Source: Chloroflexota bacterium (GTDB lineage: Bacteria; Chloroflexota; Dormibacteria; Dormibacterales; Dormibacteraceae). From it: a stretch of DNA of 32,172 bases. The notes below the pieces were generated by a model that did no database searches, was not told the DNA's origin, and was given only the letters and a program-made list of their open reading frames with translations. Every line of letters begins with the position of its first letter. Position 1 is the stretch's first letter. The position numbers were made by a program, and so were the translations under genes. The stretch is taken from the NCBI GenBank assembly GCA_005880315.1, contig VBHB01000086.1, positions 1 to 32,172 of the forward strand, in the 5' to 3' direction. Below are positions 6,345 to 13,401 of the stretch, piece by piece.

Positions 6345-8365
6345 GCCGATTGGCCCTCCGGCGTTGGGAGCGCCTTGGCTATGCGGCGGCTGCGGGTGCC
6401 GGTCTCGGCTCGCTGCTCTTTTGGATTGGTTACTGGTTCACGTTCGTTCGCGGCGACTTGCAGGGACCTGATTTCTTTTCGTTTTACTCTGCCGCCAAGC
6501 TGTATGTCCTCAAAGGCGGGTCAGCGGTTTATGACCTTGCGCTGCAGAAGCAGTATGAGCTGCAGGTCGTACCCCACCCGCCGGATCAATTCGTCGTGTT
6601 GCCATATTTTCACCCGCCCTACTACACCCTTCTCATCGCGCCCCTCGCCTTCCTGGATTACCGAGGTGCGTACTACGCGATGGCGGCCCTCAATGTCGCG
6701 CTCGCGGCCGTGCTGGTCGTCATCCTGGTACGAGGCAGCGAGCGGATACACAAACGTGCGGCTATCGTCTCGGCCGCGCTGATCGGTGGGTTCTTTCCTC
6801 TCTTTGTGACGGTCCTGCAGGGCCAGTCGGACCTGGTCGTTCTCGTGCCTCTGGCGGCCGCGTACACGGCCTGGGCGCGAGGCCGGCTAGGCTGGGCCGG
6901 CATCTTCACCGGGCTGGCCCTGGCCAAACCGCAGCTGCTCCTGTTGGTGCCCGTGCTGTTTGTGACCCGAAGAGCGTGGCGGGCCGTGGCCGGCTTTGCC
7001 GCAGTGATCGCCGCCTTCGCAGTGGTGTCGGTTGCCGCCTTTGGTTTCGGGCCAGTGGTCGGATATGTGAATGCTGTCGGCCGGTGGGCGATCGGAGGAT
7101 CGCTGCCGACCAATGGCCAGATCGTTTACACCGACACAGCCGTCTATTCGCTGCGAAACATCCTCGAAGCCGTGCCCGGCGGAGGCAAGGCGGTTGCCCT
7201 CGTGGTGCTGATCCTTCTGCTGGCGTTGGTTGGGCTCTCCCTGAGCTGGCGACCCGACAAGCCGCGACTGGATTTCGCACTCGCGATCGCGGCTTCGCTT
7301 GTCTTGAGCCCGCACCAGAACGTCCATGACCTGGCCCTCCTGGTCATCCCGGGATTTGCTATCGCCGACCTCGCGTTGTCTGGCCAGCTCCGATGGCCTC
7401 GCATGGCTGCCCTCGTGCTAGTCCTCGCATACGCAGCGATCAACCTGACGCTGGCCCTCGACCTCTGGTCGGCGGCGGTCGGAGCCCTTGCCATCGCCGC
7501 CTACATAACTGTGGAGAGGATGGCCGTGCGCCCAGATCCGATACCGCTCGGCGAGCTCCGCTGGAGCGGGCCCCGTCCGCGCCGGGTGATCGTGCTGCCG
7601 GCCTATCGCGCGGCCAAGACTCTGGTTGAGGTAGTCGGCGACATTCCGGCCGGCCAAGCCGACCGCATCCTCCTGGTTGACGACGCCAGCAAGGACGCCA
7701 CCGTGAGCGTGGCGACGGCGCTGCGCCTCGACGTCATCAAGCACCAACGAAACCTTGGATACGGCGGTAACCAGAAAACCTGCTACCGCCACGCGCTGGA
7801 GATGGGCGCTGACGTCGTCGTGATGCTGCACCCCGATGGCCAGTACGACCCGGCCATCATCCCCAACCTTTGCCGTGTCATCGAGGATGGGCAGGCCGAC
7901 ATCGTGCTGGGGTCGCGCTGGCTAGGCCTCGATCCGGCGAAAGCGGGTATGCCGTGGTGGAAGCGGCTCGGTAACCGATTCCTGACCTGGGCTGAGAATC
8001 GCGTCCTGGGCCTGAACCTGTCCGAGTACCACACGGGTTACCGTGCTTACTCGCGCCGGTTCCTGGAGGCGATTCCGTTTCTCGAGAACAGCAACGACTT
8101 CGTCTTCGACACTCAGGTGTTGATCCAGGCGGCGACGTTTAGATTCAAGATCGGCGAGGTGCCCGCGATCGGGAAATATCACGCTGATGCCAGCTCCACG
8201 AGCTTCCGCACGTCGACCGTCTACGGATTGGAAACGCTGGCGGCGCTTCTGCGGTACGTGATCCATCGCGCGGGCTTTCCGAGTCCCTGGCTCACTCCGG
8301 CGTCAAACGCCGACAAACAGGCGCTTCCGGTAGGCCAGGTAGCCCACCACGGCCATGTTCAGTAG
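6341..8365 (+). CDS. GT87-like polytopic mannosyltransferase fused to GT2 polyprenyl-phosphate glycosyltransferase
   Basis: The 674-residue protein has two halves. Residues ~1-400 are a membrane domain with ~10 helices resembling GT87/DUF2029 polyprenol-dependent mannosyltransferases (SFYSAAKLYVLKGGSAVYD, YFHPPYYTLLIAPLAFLDY, QGQSDLVVLVPLAA). Residues ~420-650 are a GT-A fold GT2 domain: VIVLPAYRAAKTLVEVV, ILLVDDASKDAT, HQRNLGYGGNQKTCYRHAL, VVMLHPDGQYDP and VLGSRW, as in dolichol-phosphate mannose synthases. One chain might thus both make the lipid-linked sugar donor and use it, for lipoglycan or cell-surface polymer synthesis. It is translationally coupled to the preceding gene. Its last ~20 codons run into the 3' end of the convergent DUF2127 gene; that tail looks non-conserved. 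Confidence 0.88.
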   Translation: MSRLALRRWERLGYAAAAGAGLGSLLFWIGYWFTFVRGDLQGPDFFSFYSAAKLYVLKGGSAVYDLALQKQYELQVVPHPPDQFVVLPYFHPPYYTLLIAPLAFLDYRGAYYAMAALNVALAAVLVVILVRGSERIHKRAAIVSAALIGGFFPLFVTVLQGQSDLVVLVPLAAAYTAWARGRLGWAGIFTGLALAKPQLLLLVPVLFVTRRAWRAVAGFAAVIAAFAVVSVAAFGFGPVVGYVNAVGRWAIGGSLPTNGQIVYTDTAVYSLRNILEAVPGGGKAVALVVLILLLALVGLSLSWRPDKPRLDFALAIAASLVLSPHQNVHDLALLVIPGFAIADLALSGQLRWPRMAALVLVLAYAAINLTLALDLWSAAVGALAIAAYITVERMAVRPDPIPLGELRWSGPRPRRVIVLPAYRAAKTLVEVVGDIPAGQADRILLVDDASKDATVSVATALRLDVIKHQRNLGYGGNQKTCYRHALEMGADVVVMLHPDGQYDPAIIPNLCRVIEDGQADIVLGSRWLGLDPAKAGMPWWKRLGNRFLTWAENRVLGLNLSEYHTGYRAYSRRFLEAIPFLENSNDFVFDTQVLIQAATFRFKIGEVPAIGKYHADASSTSFRTSTVYGLETLAALLRYVIHRAGFPSPWLTPASNADKQALPVGQVAHHGHVQ

Positions 8366-8836
8366 CAGCGCGCCGACCTTGAACAGCGTGATGTGGCGTA
8401 CGACCTCGTATGCCTCGTAAGGAATCAAGAAGCCGGTGGCGAACACCGTCAGGTACTCGGCCCAGCGGCGGCGCATCGCCAGCCCCACGCCTTCGGTGCC
8501 TTCCAGCAATGCGTAGGCGATCGCACCGATCGCGAGCGCGGTCGTGTGCGTGAAGTTGCCGACGTATGCGAGGAGCCTAAACAGCAGCTGGACGATGACG
8601 TTGCGGCCGGCGTTGAGGTTGAGCTGGTCCTGCGCGTAGTCCGCCCATTGACTCAGCAGGCCGGCGCGACCGGCGAAGAGCAGCCCGATGGCGAGTGCTA
8701 TGAGGACGATCGCCTTGACGATCCGCTCGATGATGATGACCTTGATGAAAGCGTCGTGCTCGCCCCCCATACGGCCGAACTCGGCCCATAGACGGGCGAA
8801 GTAGTGCGGCCTTTCTTTCGTAGGGGTTGTGGTCAC
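8303..8836 (-). CDS. DUF2127-like integral membrane protein
   Basis: This 177-residue protein has a polar N-terminus (RPHYFARLWAEFGRMGGEHDAF) and four hydrophobic segments. Features such as IIIERIVKAIVLIALAIG, YALLEGTEGVGLAMRRRWAEYLTV and GFLIPYEAYEVVRHIT fit the DUF2127 family of unknown function. GTG 8836 is the start, with a weak AAGG upstream. The gene is convergent with the glycosyltransferase and the two coding regions overlap by 63 bp at their 3' ends. No biochemical role can be assigned. Confidence 0.82.
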   Translation of the reverse strand: MTTTPTKERPHYFARLWAEFGRMGGEHDAFIKVIIIERIVKAIVLIALAIGLLFAGRAGLLSQWADYAQDQLNLNAGRNVIVQLLFRLLAYVGNFTHTTALAIGAIAYALLEGTEGVGLAMRRRWAEYLTVFATGFLIPYEAYEVVRHITLFKVGALLLNMAVVGYLAYRKRLFVGV

Positions 8837-8968
8837 TCGCGTGACCTTAACAAGCTGGGTTGAGCAACGATTGAGACCGGTCTAACGTCCGGTTACGGTT
8901 GGTTGGCTGGGGGAGGGAGCCGGACGGGAAGGGAGGGCCCGCGAAGAGGCTTATGGGGGTGAGAGCTG

Positions 8969-9424
8969 TCAGGTCGAGTGTTCGCGGTGCTCGCGGAAGA
9001 GCATCACCCGGCAGGTGGCGTTCTTCAGGACGTACGGGACTGTCTTGCCAAGGTTGAACTCGCCGAAGCGGCGCTTGTACGGCAGCCCCATCACGATGAG
9101 GTCTGCCCCCCACTCCACAGCCTCATCGACCAGGGCCGGCCCGGTGTCGCGCGCCTGGACCAGCTCGGTCTCCACCGGCAGCCCCGACTCCGACGCGAGC
9201 TGCTCTACCTCGTCGAGGATCTTCTCGCCCCGCTCGACCACGTCATCCAGCACGGCGCCCAGGGGAAGAGCGCGGTTGACCTCGATGATGTGCACCCCAT
9301 ACAGCCGGCCGCCAGCCGGATCCGTCATCCGGCACGCCAGCCGCACCGTCTCGGCATCGATGCTCTGACCGCCCACTGCCACCAGCACCTTCTTCGATGT
9401 TGGCGGGTGGGAATGATCGGCCAT
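8969..9424 (-). CDS. Universal stress protein (UspA family)
   Basis: The 151-residue single USP domain starts KKVLVAVGGQSIDAETVRLACRM and carries the usual alpha/beta core with ELVQARDTGPALVDEAVEWGADLIVMG. The nucleotide-loop region reads GLPYKRRFGEFNLGKTVPYVLKNA, which departs from the G-2x-G-9x-G(S/T) ATP-binding pattern, so ATP binding is uncertain. ATG 9424 overlaps the stop of the small membrane protein upstream by one base (TGATG), so the two are co-translated. Proximity to the TrkA pair fits the common association of USPs with transport regulation. The 132 bp to the next gene (8837-8968) show nothing recognisable. Confidence 0.9.
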   Translation of the reverse strand: MADHSHPPTSKKVLVAVGGQSIDAETVRLACRMTDPAGGRLYGVHIIEVNRALPLGAVLDDVVERGEKILDEVEQLASESGLPVETELVQARDTGPALVDEAVEWGADLIVMGLPYKRRFGEFNLGKTVPYVLKNATCRVMLFREHREHST

Positions 9425-9612
9425 CAGTGCTGCGGGCCTCGGCGTACCCGCCTGATCAAGACGTAGGCACCGAAGCCGAATGAGATCAATGCGGTGAACG
9501 CCGCGATCCCCTCAGCCACCGGGTCGATGCCACGGTGTCCGACCAGGTAAAACGCCACCCAGACGCCGATTCCCAGCGCCATCACACCCATGAAAGTGAA
9601 GGGGAAGCGCAC
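9424..9612 (-). CDS. Small two-helix membrane protein
   Basis: From GTG 9612 the frame gives 62 residues with two membrane segments (FMGVMALGIGVWVAFYLVG and GIAAFTALISFGFGAYVLI) and a basic tail RRVRRGPQH. An upstream TTG at 9630 is possible, but TAGGAT lies 8 nt before the GTG, which favours the shorter form. The gene is translationally coupled to uspA downstream and divergent from trkA. I do not recognise a family; it may anchor or partner the USP. Confidence 0.65.
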   Translation of the reverse strand: MRFPFTFMGVMALGIGVWVAFYLVGHRGIDPVAEGIAAFTALISFGFGAYVLIRRVRRGPQH

Positions 9613-9620
9613 GGGCCCCA

Positions 9621-9626
9621 ATCCTA
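9621..9626 (-). promoter_or_regulatory. -10-like TAGGAT for the small membrane protein/uspA operon
   Basis: Read on the minus strand, TAGGAT ends 8 nt before GTG 9612, giving an almost leaderless transcript. It faces away from the trkA promoter 36 bp further right. Confidence 0.4.
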
Positions 9627-9661
9627 ACAAGAGCCATGCGGGGGCGCCTCCGGGGCCTCCC

Positions 9662-9667
9662 TATAAT
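9662..9667 (+). promoter_or_regulatory. Consensus -10 TATAAT for the trkA pair
   Basis: A perfect TATAAT lies 9 nt before the TTG at 9677, so transcription should start about 3 nt ahead of the start codon. No Shine-Dalgarno could fit in such a leader and no clear -35 is seen. Confidence 0.6.
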
Positions 9668-9676
9668 CAACGGGCC

Positions 9677-10096
9677 TTGAAGATCCTGATCGTGGGATGC
9701 GGCCGCGTCGGCTCCCAGGTGGCGGCCGATATGGACAAGGCGGGCCATGATGTGGTGATCATCGACAGAGACCCCAATCAGTTCTCGCGCGCCGCCGTGC
9801 GCGGGGTGCTGACCAACGACTTCAAGGGCAACCAGGTGGTCGGCAACGGAACCGACTCCGACGTACTGCGCCGAGCCGGCGTCGAGGATGCGGACGGCTT
9901 CGTCGCGGTGACAGAGGGCGACAACCGCAACATCATGGCCGCCCAGATCGCCAAGCACATCTTCAAAGTGCCCCGCGTCGTCTGCCGCATCTACGACCCA
10001 GACCGCGCTGATGCCTACGAAAAGCTTGGCATTCACACCATCTGTCCGACACTCGAGGGAGCCAAGCACATCGAAAAGACACTGGGGGAGCGCTAG
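9677..10096 (+). CDS. trkA: TrkA-N (RCK) NAD-binding potassium-transport regulator, first copy
   Basis: The protein is 139 residues from TTG 9677 (LKILIVGCGRVGSQVAADMDKAGHDVVIIDRD), with the Rossmann GxGxxG and the acidic end of strand 2 typical of TrkA-N. It ends right after the domain (GAKHIEKTLGER), so there is no TrkA-C ligand domain. TTG 9677 fits the first Rossmann strand; the frame is open further upstream but that part is Pro/Lys-rich and would sit across the promoter. TrkA proteins bind NAD(H) or nucleotides and gate K+ channels or symporters. A second copy follows after 6 bp; no TrkH/KtrB-type channel is in view, so the partner must be elsewhere. Confidence 0.88.
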   Translation: MKILIVGCGRVGSQVAADMDKAGHDVVIIDRDPNQFSRAAVRGVLTNDFKGNQVVGNGTDSDVLRRAGVEDADGFVAVTEGDNRNIMAAQIAKHIFKVPRVVCRIYDPDRADAYEKLGIHTICPTLEGAKHIEKTLGER

Positions 10097-10102
10097 AAAC
10101 CG

Positions 10103-10504
10103 TTGTATGTGATCGTCGTCGGCGGAGGCACGGTCGGCTACTACATGTCACGTGACCTGCTGGAGCGCGGGCACGAGGTCACCCTCATCGAGAGAGATGG
10201 CCGTCGCGCCGACTGGTTGGAAACGCAACTGGGCAGCATAGTCATGCGTGGCGACGGTTGCGAAGTGAAGTTCTTGTCGCAGACCGGCATCGAGCGCGCG
10301 GACGCAGTCGTGGCAGTGACAGCAGATGATGAAGACAACCTCGTCGCCTTGCAGGTGGCGAAGCGTCATTTCAAAGTCAAGAAGACAGTAGCTCGCGTCA
10401 ACAATCCGTCCAACGTCGAGATCTTCAAGGCGCTCGGCGTCGACGAGGCGGTATCAGCGACGGAGGTGTTGTTAGGGGCGCTCGAGCCCCCGATCACAAC
10501 CTGA
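10103..10504 (+). CDS. TrkA-N (RCK) regulator, second copy
   Basis: This 133-residue TrkA-N domain (YVIVVGGGTVGYYMSRDLLERGHEVTLIERDG) is a clear paralogue of the preceding gene and shares EDNLVALQVAKRHFKVKKTVARVNNPSNVEIFKALGVD-type core features. TTG 10103 follows the first copy's stop by 6 bp, with GGGGGAG upstream as a plausible ribosome binding site. Two adjacent TrkA proteins recall the actinobacterial CeoB/CeoC pair, but both here are short, single-domain forms and probably heterodimerise on a distant channel. A strong terminator follows. Confidence 0.88.
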   Translation: MYVIVVGGGTVGYYMSRDLLERGHEVTLIERDGRRADWLETQLGSIVMRGDGCEVKFLSQTGIERADAVVAVTADDEDNLVALQVAKRHFKVKKTVARVNNPSNVEIFKALGVDEAVSATEVLLGALEPPITT

Positions 10505-10516
10505 TCCGGAATAGAA

Positions 10517-10541
10517 AGGACCGCTCCCGTTAAGCGGTCCT
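10517..10541. terminator. Bidirectional hairpin terminator between trkA pair and mini-protein genes
   Basis: A perfect 9-bp stem, AGGACCGCT/AGCGGTCCT, with a 7-nt loop sits between convergent genes. The minus-strand exit reads TTTCTATTC, favouring termination of the minus-strand mini-protein operon; it probably also serves the + strand. Confidence 0.75.
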
Positions 10542-10555
10542 CCGTCGAAGTCTGA

Positions 10556-10699
10556 TCAGGTCGATTTGCCGATCCTGTAAATCTTCGTACCGCAGATCGG
10601 ACAAGTGCCCACCGTGGCCGGCTTGCCGTTCTTCATCGTGATCGGGTGAGGGTCCTTCATCTCGACCTTCCGCTTGTCCTTCAAGCAATAGCCTTCCAT
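10556..10699 (-). CDS. DUF5679-like zinc-ribbon mini-protein, second of tandem pair
   Basis: This 47-residue protein from ATG 10699 starts MEGYCLKDKRKVEMKDPHPI and ends with a CPICGTKIYRIGK module, as in DUF5679 proteins. Family members usually have two CxxC knuckles; here the first is reduced to a single Cys (C5, with Asp at position 8), leaving three Cys. The ATG overlaps the stop of the near-identical upstream copy by one base (TAATG). The function of the family is unknown; nucleic-acid or metal binding is plausible. Confidence 0.75.
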   Translation of the reverse strand: MEGYCLKDKRKVEMKDPHPITMKNGKPATVGTCPICGTKIYRIGKST

Positions 10700-10845
10700 T
10701 ACGCCACCGCCTTTCCGATTTTGTAGATCTTCGTGCCGCAGTTTGGACATGTACCGACGGTCGCCGGCTTGCCATTCTTCATCGTGATCGGCTGAGGGTC
10801 TCGCATTTCGACCTTCCGCTTGTCCTTCAAACAGTAGCCTTCCAA
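10699..10845 (-). CDS. DUF5679-like zinc-ribbon mini-protein, first of tandem pair
   Basis: A 48-residue protein from TTG 10845; an in-frame TAG immediately before it fixes the start. It matches its downstream neighbour at most positions (EGYCLKDKRKVEM, then GKPATVGTCPNCGTKIYKIG), pointing to a recent tandem duplication. Again only one Cys is present in the first knuckle (C5), with Asp replacing the second. A GAGG lies 11 nt upstream. The two genes must be co-transcribed and translationally coupled. Confidence 0.75.
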   Translation of the reverse strand: MEGYCLKDKRKVEMRDPQPITMKNGKPATVGTCPNCGTKIYKIGKAVA

Positions 10846-10885
10846 CTATTCACCATCCTCGGTAGAAATCCGTTTCGGGGGCGGG

Positions 10886-10910
10886 GACTCGCCCATTCTA
10901 GGGGCGGGTC
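10886..10910. terminator. Hairpin between macro-domain gene and mini-protein pair
   Basis: GACTCGCCC (10886-10894) pairs with GGGCGGGTC (10902-10910) over 9 bp with one wobble and a 7-nt loop. No T-tract follows on the minus strand, so partial termination or mRNA processing is more likely than full termination. Confidence 0.4.
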
Positions 10911-10913
10911 TTA

Positions 10914-10946
10914 CCCCGATTCAACCCCAATTCAAACCGAATTCAG
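10914..10946. repeat. Three consecutive 11-bp repeats
   Basis: CCCCGATTCAA, CCCCAATTCAA and ACCGAATTCAG follow each other without spacer. The 11-bp period puts the three ATTCA cores on one DNA face, a spacing used by PhoB/OmpR-type regulators. They lie upstream of the mini-protein pair. Confidence 0.5.
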
Positions 10947-10998
10947 GCTGATCGCGCGCGAAGCGCAACAAATCGGGCCAAAACCGGCCTCATTTCGC

Positions 10999-11514
10999 CT
11001 ACTTTTTGTGGTCGCGGAACGTTTCCTCAAAAACTCTTCGGGCCTCGTCGCCAAACAGAACGAAACGAATCTCCTCCGGCTCCCAGCCGCTCGCAAGTGC
11101 GCGGTCCACGCAATCGGCCATGACGCGCGCGCACTCGTCCATTGGAAACCCTGCGATGCCCGTGCCGACTGCGGGCGCAGCGATGGTACGAACGCCATGC
11201 TCGCGCGCGAGCCGAAATGCATGGTCCATCGATGCCCGCAGCGAGTCCGCGGTGGTGATCCCGCCCAGCTGCATGCTCGCCGCATGGATGACGTGGCGTG
11301 CGGCGAGCTCGCCAGCGCCAGTGATAGCTGCTTCTCCAAGTTTCACACGGCCATGCGCATCGCACTCGCGCTGGATGGTCGGGCCACCTCGCCGCCGAAT
11401 CGCGCCTGCCACTCCTCCGCCCAACAGCAGGTCTGTGTTGGCCGCGTTGACGATTGCGTCCACCTGCTGCTCGACGAGGTCGCCGGCGATGATCACGATC
11501 CGCGCTGCACGCAT
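10999..11514 (-). CDS. Macro-domain protein (ADP-ribose / O-acetyl-ADP-ribose hydrolase-like)
   Basis: A 171-residue macro domain from ATG 11514. Key loops are present: GDLVEQQVDAIVNAANTDL, LLGGGVAGAIRRRGG, AITGAGELAARHVIHA and AAPAVGTGIAGFPMDE. These are the ADP-ribose-binding and catalytic loops of YmdB/MacroD-like enzymes that deacetylate O-acetyl-ADP-ribose or remove ADP-ribose from proteins. The ATG has a well-placed GAGG and lies inside the end of the PfkB gene (22-base overlap), so it is translationally coupled to that kinase. The frame is open further upstream, but that stretch lies inside the kinase gene and is Arg-rich. Confidence 0.9.
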   Translation of the reverse strand: MRAARIVIIAGDLVEQQVDAIVNAANTDLLLGGGVAGAIRRRGGPTIQRECDAHGRVKLGEAAITGAGELAARHVIHAASMQLGGITTADSLRASMDHAFRLAREHGVRTIAAPAVGTGIAGFPMDECARVMADCVDRALASGWEPEEIRFVLFGDEARRVFEETFRDHKK

Positions 11515-12386
11515 TCCATGACCTCGGCCATACGTTCTTCGAGAAGGCCCCTCGAAACGGTCGCGATCCCCCGGACTCCGATAGATTCGATCGTCAATGA
11601 CGCGCATGCGACCCCGCAAGCCAGGGCGTCGAGGAGGCCGCCTCGCTCGGCGCCGGTGCTGATCCACCGCGCCAGCATTCCGCCGGCGACCGCGTCACCC
11701 GCACCCGTCGTGTCAAGAGCGACGTGGTTCGTCAGGGCCGGCACGTGCACGCTGCCGTCCGCGGTGAATGCGGTGACGCCGCCCGCGCCGGCTTTTAGGA
11801 CCAGGCCGTCCAACCACCACTGCCTGCGAAACTGCTCAGCGTCCTGCCCGCCGAGCGCCGCGAACTCTTCCTGGTTGCAGAAATACCAGGCCGCCCTCTT
11901 CAATACATCCTTTGCCTCTGGCGGTCGCTCCTTCACGTACGAGAGCATGGCGTCGGCGGCCAGGAGCCGGCTGGGGGCCAGCATCTTTGCGACCTGGGCC
12001 TGTCGATCTGGGCGCATCGAGCCGACGAAGGCCCAGCCGTTGAAGTCTGGCGGTACCTCCGGCTCCCATGCGTCATAGATGCTGTCCTTACTGCCGAGGT
12101 CCACGTTGTGGCCATGCTCCTGGTGTGCCCGCCACCGATACGTGGGGGCGTCGACAACCTGCAGGAAAGTGGTGTCGACCGGCCGTCCCTCGAAGGCGTG
12201 CGAAACGAGATTGAATCCGTCGCGCCCAACCGGAGCGACGATCTTCACTGGCAGAACCAGGCTTGCCGCCAGGGCGAAATAGACCGCGGAGCCGCCAAGC
12301 TCCTCAGCGACAGAGCCGAAGGGGCCGTCTCGCGTATCGAGCGCCACCGAGCCGGCCACGAGCAGCTCGAGGGCGCTGGAGCTCAC
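11493..12386 (-). CDS. PfkB-family (ribokinase-like) sugar/nucleoside kinase
   Basis: This 297-residue protein has the PfkB fold: an N-terminal glycine motif EELGGSAVYFALAASLV, a central NQEEFAALGG, and the C-terminal signature LDTTGAGDAVAGGMLARW (residues ~224-241) with the catalytic Asp of GAGD. It transfers phosphate from ATP to a sugar or nucleoside hydroxyl; the N-terminal substrate region does not tell which. GTG 12386 overlaps the stop of the PHP gene (GTGA), and its 3' end overlaps the macro-domain gene. The tight order PHP - PfkB - macro suggests a shared pathway, possibly handling ribose or ADP-ribose phosphates. Confidence 0.88.
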   Translation of the reverse strand: MSSSALELLVAGSVALDTRDGPFGSVAEELGGSAVYFALAASLVLPVKIVAPVGRDGFNLVSHAFEGRPVDTTFLQVVDAPTYRWRAHQEHGHNVDLGSKDSIYDAWEPEVPPDFNGWAFVGSMRPDRQAQVAKMLAPSRLLAADAMLSYVKERPPEAKDVLKRAAWYFCNQEEFAALGGQDAEQFRRQWWLDGLVLKAGAGGVTAFTADGSVHVPALTNHVALDTTGAGDAVAGGMLARWISTGAERGGLLDALACGVACASLTIESIGVRGIATVSRGLLEERMAEVMECVQRGS

Positions 12387-12988
12387 GCCCTTCGCCCGGT
12401 TCCGCTCTCGGAGGTGACGACGTGGCGCGCTTGTTTCAGCTTGGCCAGGAAGTCGGCGACGTCCGTGTACTCCTCGATCTCCATCCAGGTTCGCCCCATC
12501 TCATGTGTAGAGTGCGCGTCCGAACCGGTCGCTGTGACCTTGTCCAGATCGATCGCCAGACGGGCCGCGGCTGAGTTCGCTGCCGGTTCGCACCATGGGT
12601 TGTACGTCTCGAGGATGTCGATGCGATCGGCCAGCTCGACGATTCGTTCGGCGCTGAAATGCGAGCGGTTGCGATCGAGTGGATGCGGAACGTAGGTGAG
12701 ACCGCCCATCTCGTGCACCAGGTCCATCACGCGCTCGGGGCGCTGAAATGCCGGGAGGGCTCCGGTGATGAACAGGCCGATGACCTCACCCTCCAGCGTC
12801 TTCGCCTCTTCGCCGACAATGGCGAGCTCAGGCGCGAGTCGCGCCAGGGCAAGCGCTCCCTCGACAGTGTTGTGATCGGTCAGCGCGATGCGGTCGAGGC
12901 CGCAAGCTCGGCTGCGCTCGATCAATGCATCGAGGGACGTCCTGCTGTCATGCGAATAGCGCGAGTGAAGGTGAAGATCTACCCGCAA
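12383..12988 (-). CDS. PHP-domain metal-dependent phosphoesterase
   Basis: A 201-residue PHP domain with all metal-binding motifs in order: VDLHLHSRYSHDS at the N-terminus, LTDHNTVEGAL, GEEAKTLEGEVIGLF, YVPHPLDRN, LETYNPW and TGSDAHSTHEMG. Related stand-alone PHP proteins (TrpH/YciV type) hydrolyse 3',5'-nucleoside bisphosphates or nucleotide phosphates. The start is TTG 12988. It overlaps the PfkB gene by 4 bases and lies 20 bp after the preceding unknown gene, so all belong to one operon. It is a phosphatase or nuclease, not a polymerase PHP domain, because nothing else is attached. Confidence 0.88.
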   Translation of the reverse strand: MRVDLHLHSRYSHDSRTSLDALIERSRACGLDRIALTDHNTVEGALALARLAPELAIVGEEAKTLEGEVIGLFITGALPAFQRPERVMDLVHEMGGLTYVPHPLDRNRSHFSAERIVELADRIDILETYNPWCEPAANSAAARLAIDLDKVTATGSDAHSTHEMGRTWMEIEEYTDVADFLAKLKQARHVVTSESGTGRRA

Positions 12989-13008
12989 CGGAACGAAGCC
13001 AGAGGCCG

Positions 13009-13383
13009 CTAGACCGTGAGGGCTTCAGCAAGCTGGCGCTCACGCGCCTTCGCAAACAGGGGAATCACCTCGGCGGGGCCGCGGCTCCGGCATGCCTGGT
13101 CCATCAACGCCGCCTGTGCGTCGTAGATGATCTCCATCACCTGCTCCGGCCTGCGCTCACGACCAAGCCGGCCGGGAAGATCTGTATGCGCCTGTCGAAG
13201 CACGACCATCAATCGCGCCACCAACCAGCCAGGAACGAGACGAACTTCTTTCACGAGACACTCCTCGACCCAGAAGAGAAGCTCATCGGATTCCTGAAGC
13301 ATTCGGCGAGGCGTCATCGCGCGCCTCCGCCTGCGGTGCCAGCGCACATATCGCTCCTGCTCCTCGATGGTCTGCTCGAGCAT
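13009..13383 (-). CDS. Unknown basic protein in the PHP-PfkB-macro operon
   Basis: From ATG 13383 this encodes 124 residues; a TTG at 13392 is an alternative. It has an Arg-rich stretch near the N-terminus (WHRRRRRAMTPRRML) and is otherwise helical, with VPGWLVARLMVVLRQA and PEQVMEIIYDAQAALMDQA. No membrane segment or signal peptide is convincing. I do not recognise the family. It lies 18 nt after the NTF2-like gene and 20 nt before the PHP gene, in the same direction. A TATAGT (13401-13396, minus) could provide an internal promoter. Confidence 0.6.
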   Translation of the reverse strand: MLEQTIEEQERYVRWHRRRRRAMTPRRMLQESDELLFWVEECLVKEVRLVPGWLVARLMVVLRQAHTDLPGRLGRERRPEQVMEIIYDAQAALMDQACRSRGPAEVIPLFAKARERQLAEALTV

Positions 13384-13401
13384 GGCTTGCAACTCACTAT
13401 A

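Noticed and set aside
9590-9676. 29-residue extension of the first TrkA protein
   Set aside because: It spans the TATAAT promoter and is Pro/Lys/Gly-rich, unlike the family; TTG 9677 begins right at the first Rossmann strand.
11515-11667. 51-residue N-terminal extension of the macro-domain protein
   Set aside because: It is Arg-rich out-of-frame sequence inside the PfkB gene; ATG 11514 has a good ribosome binding site and starts exactly at the macro fold.
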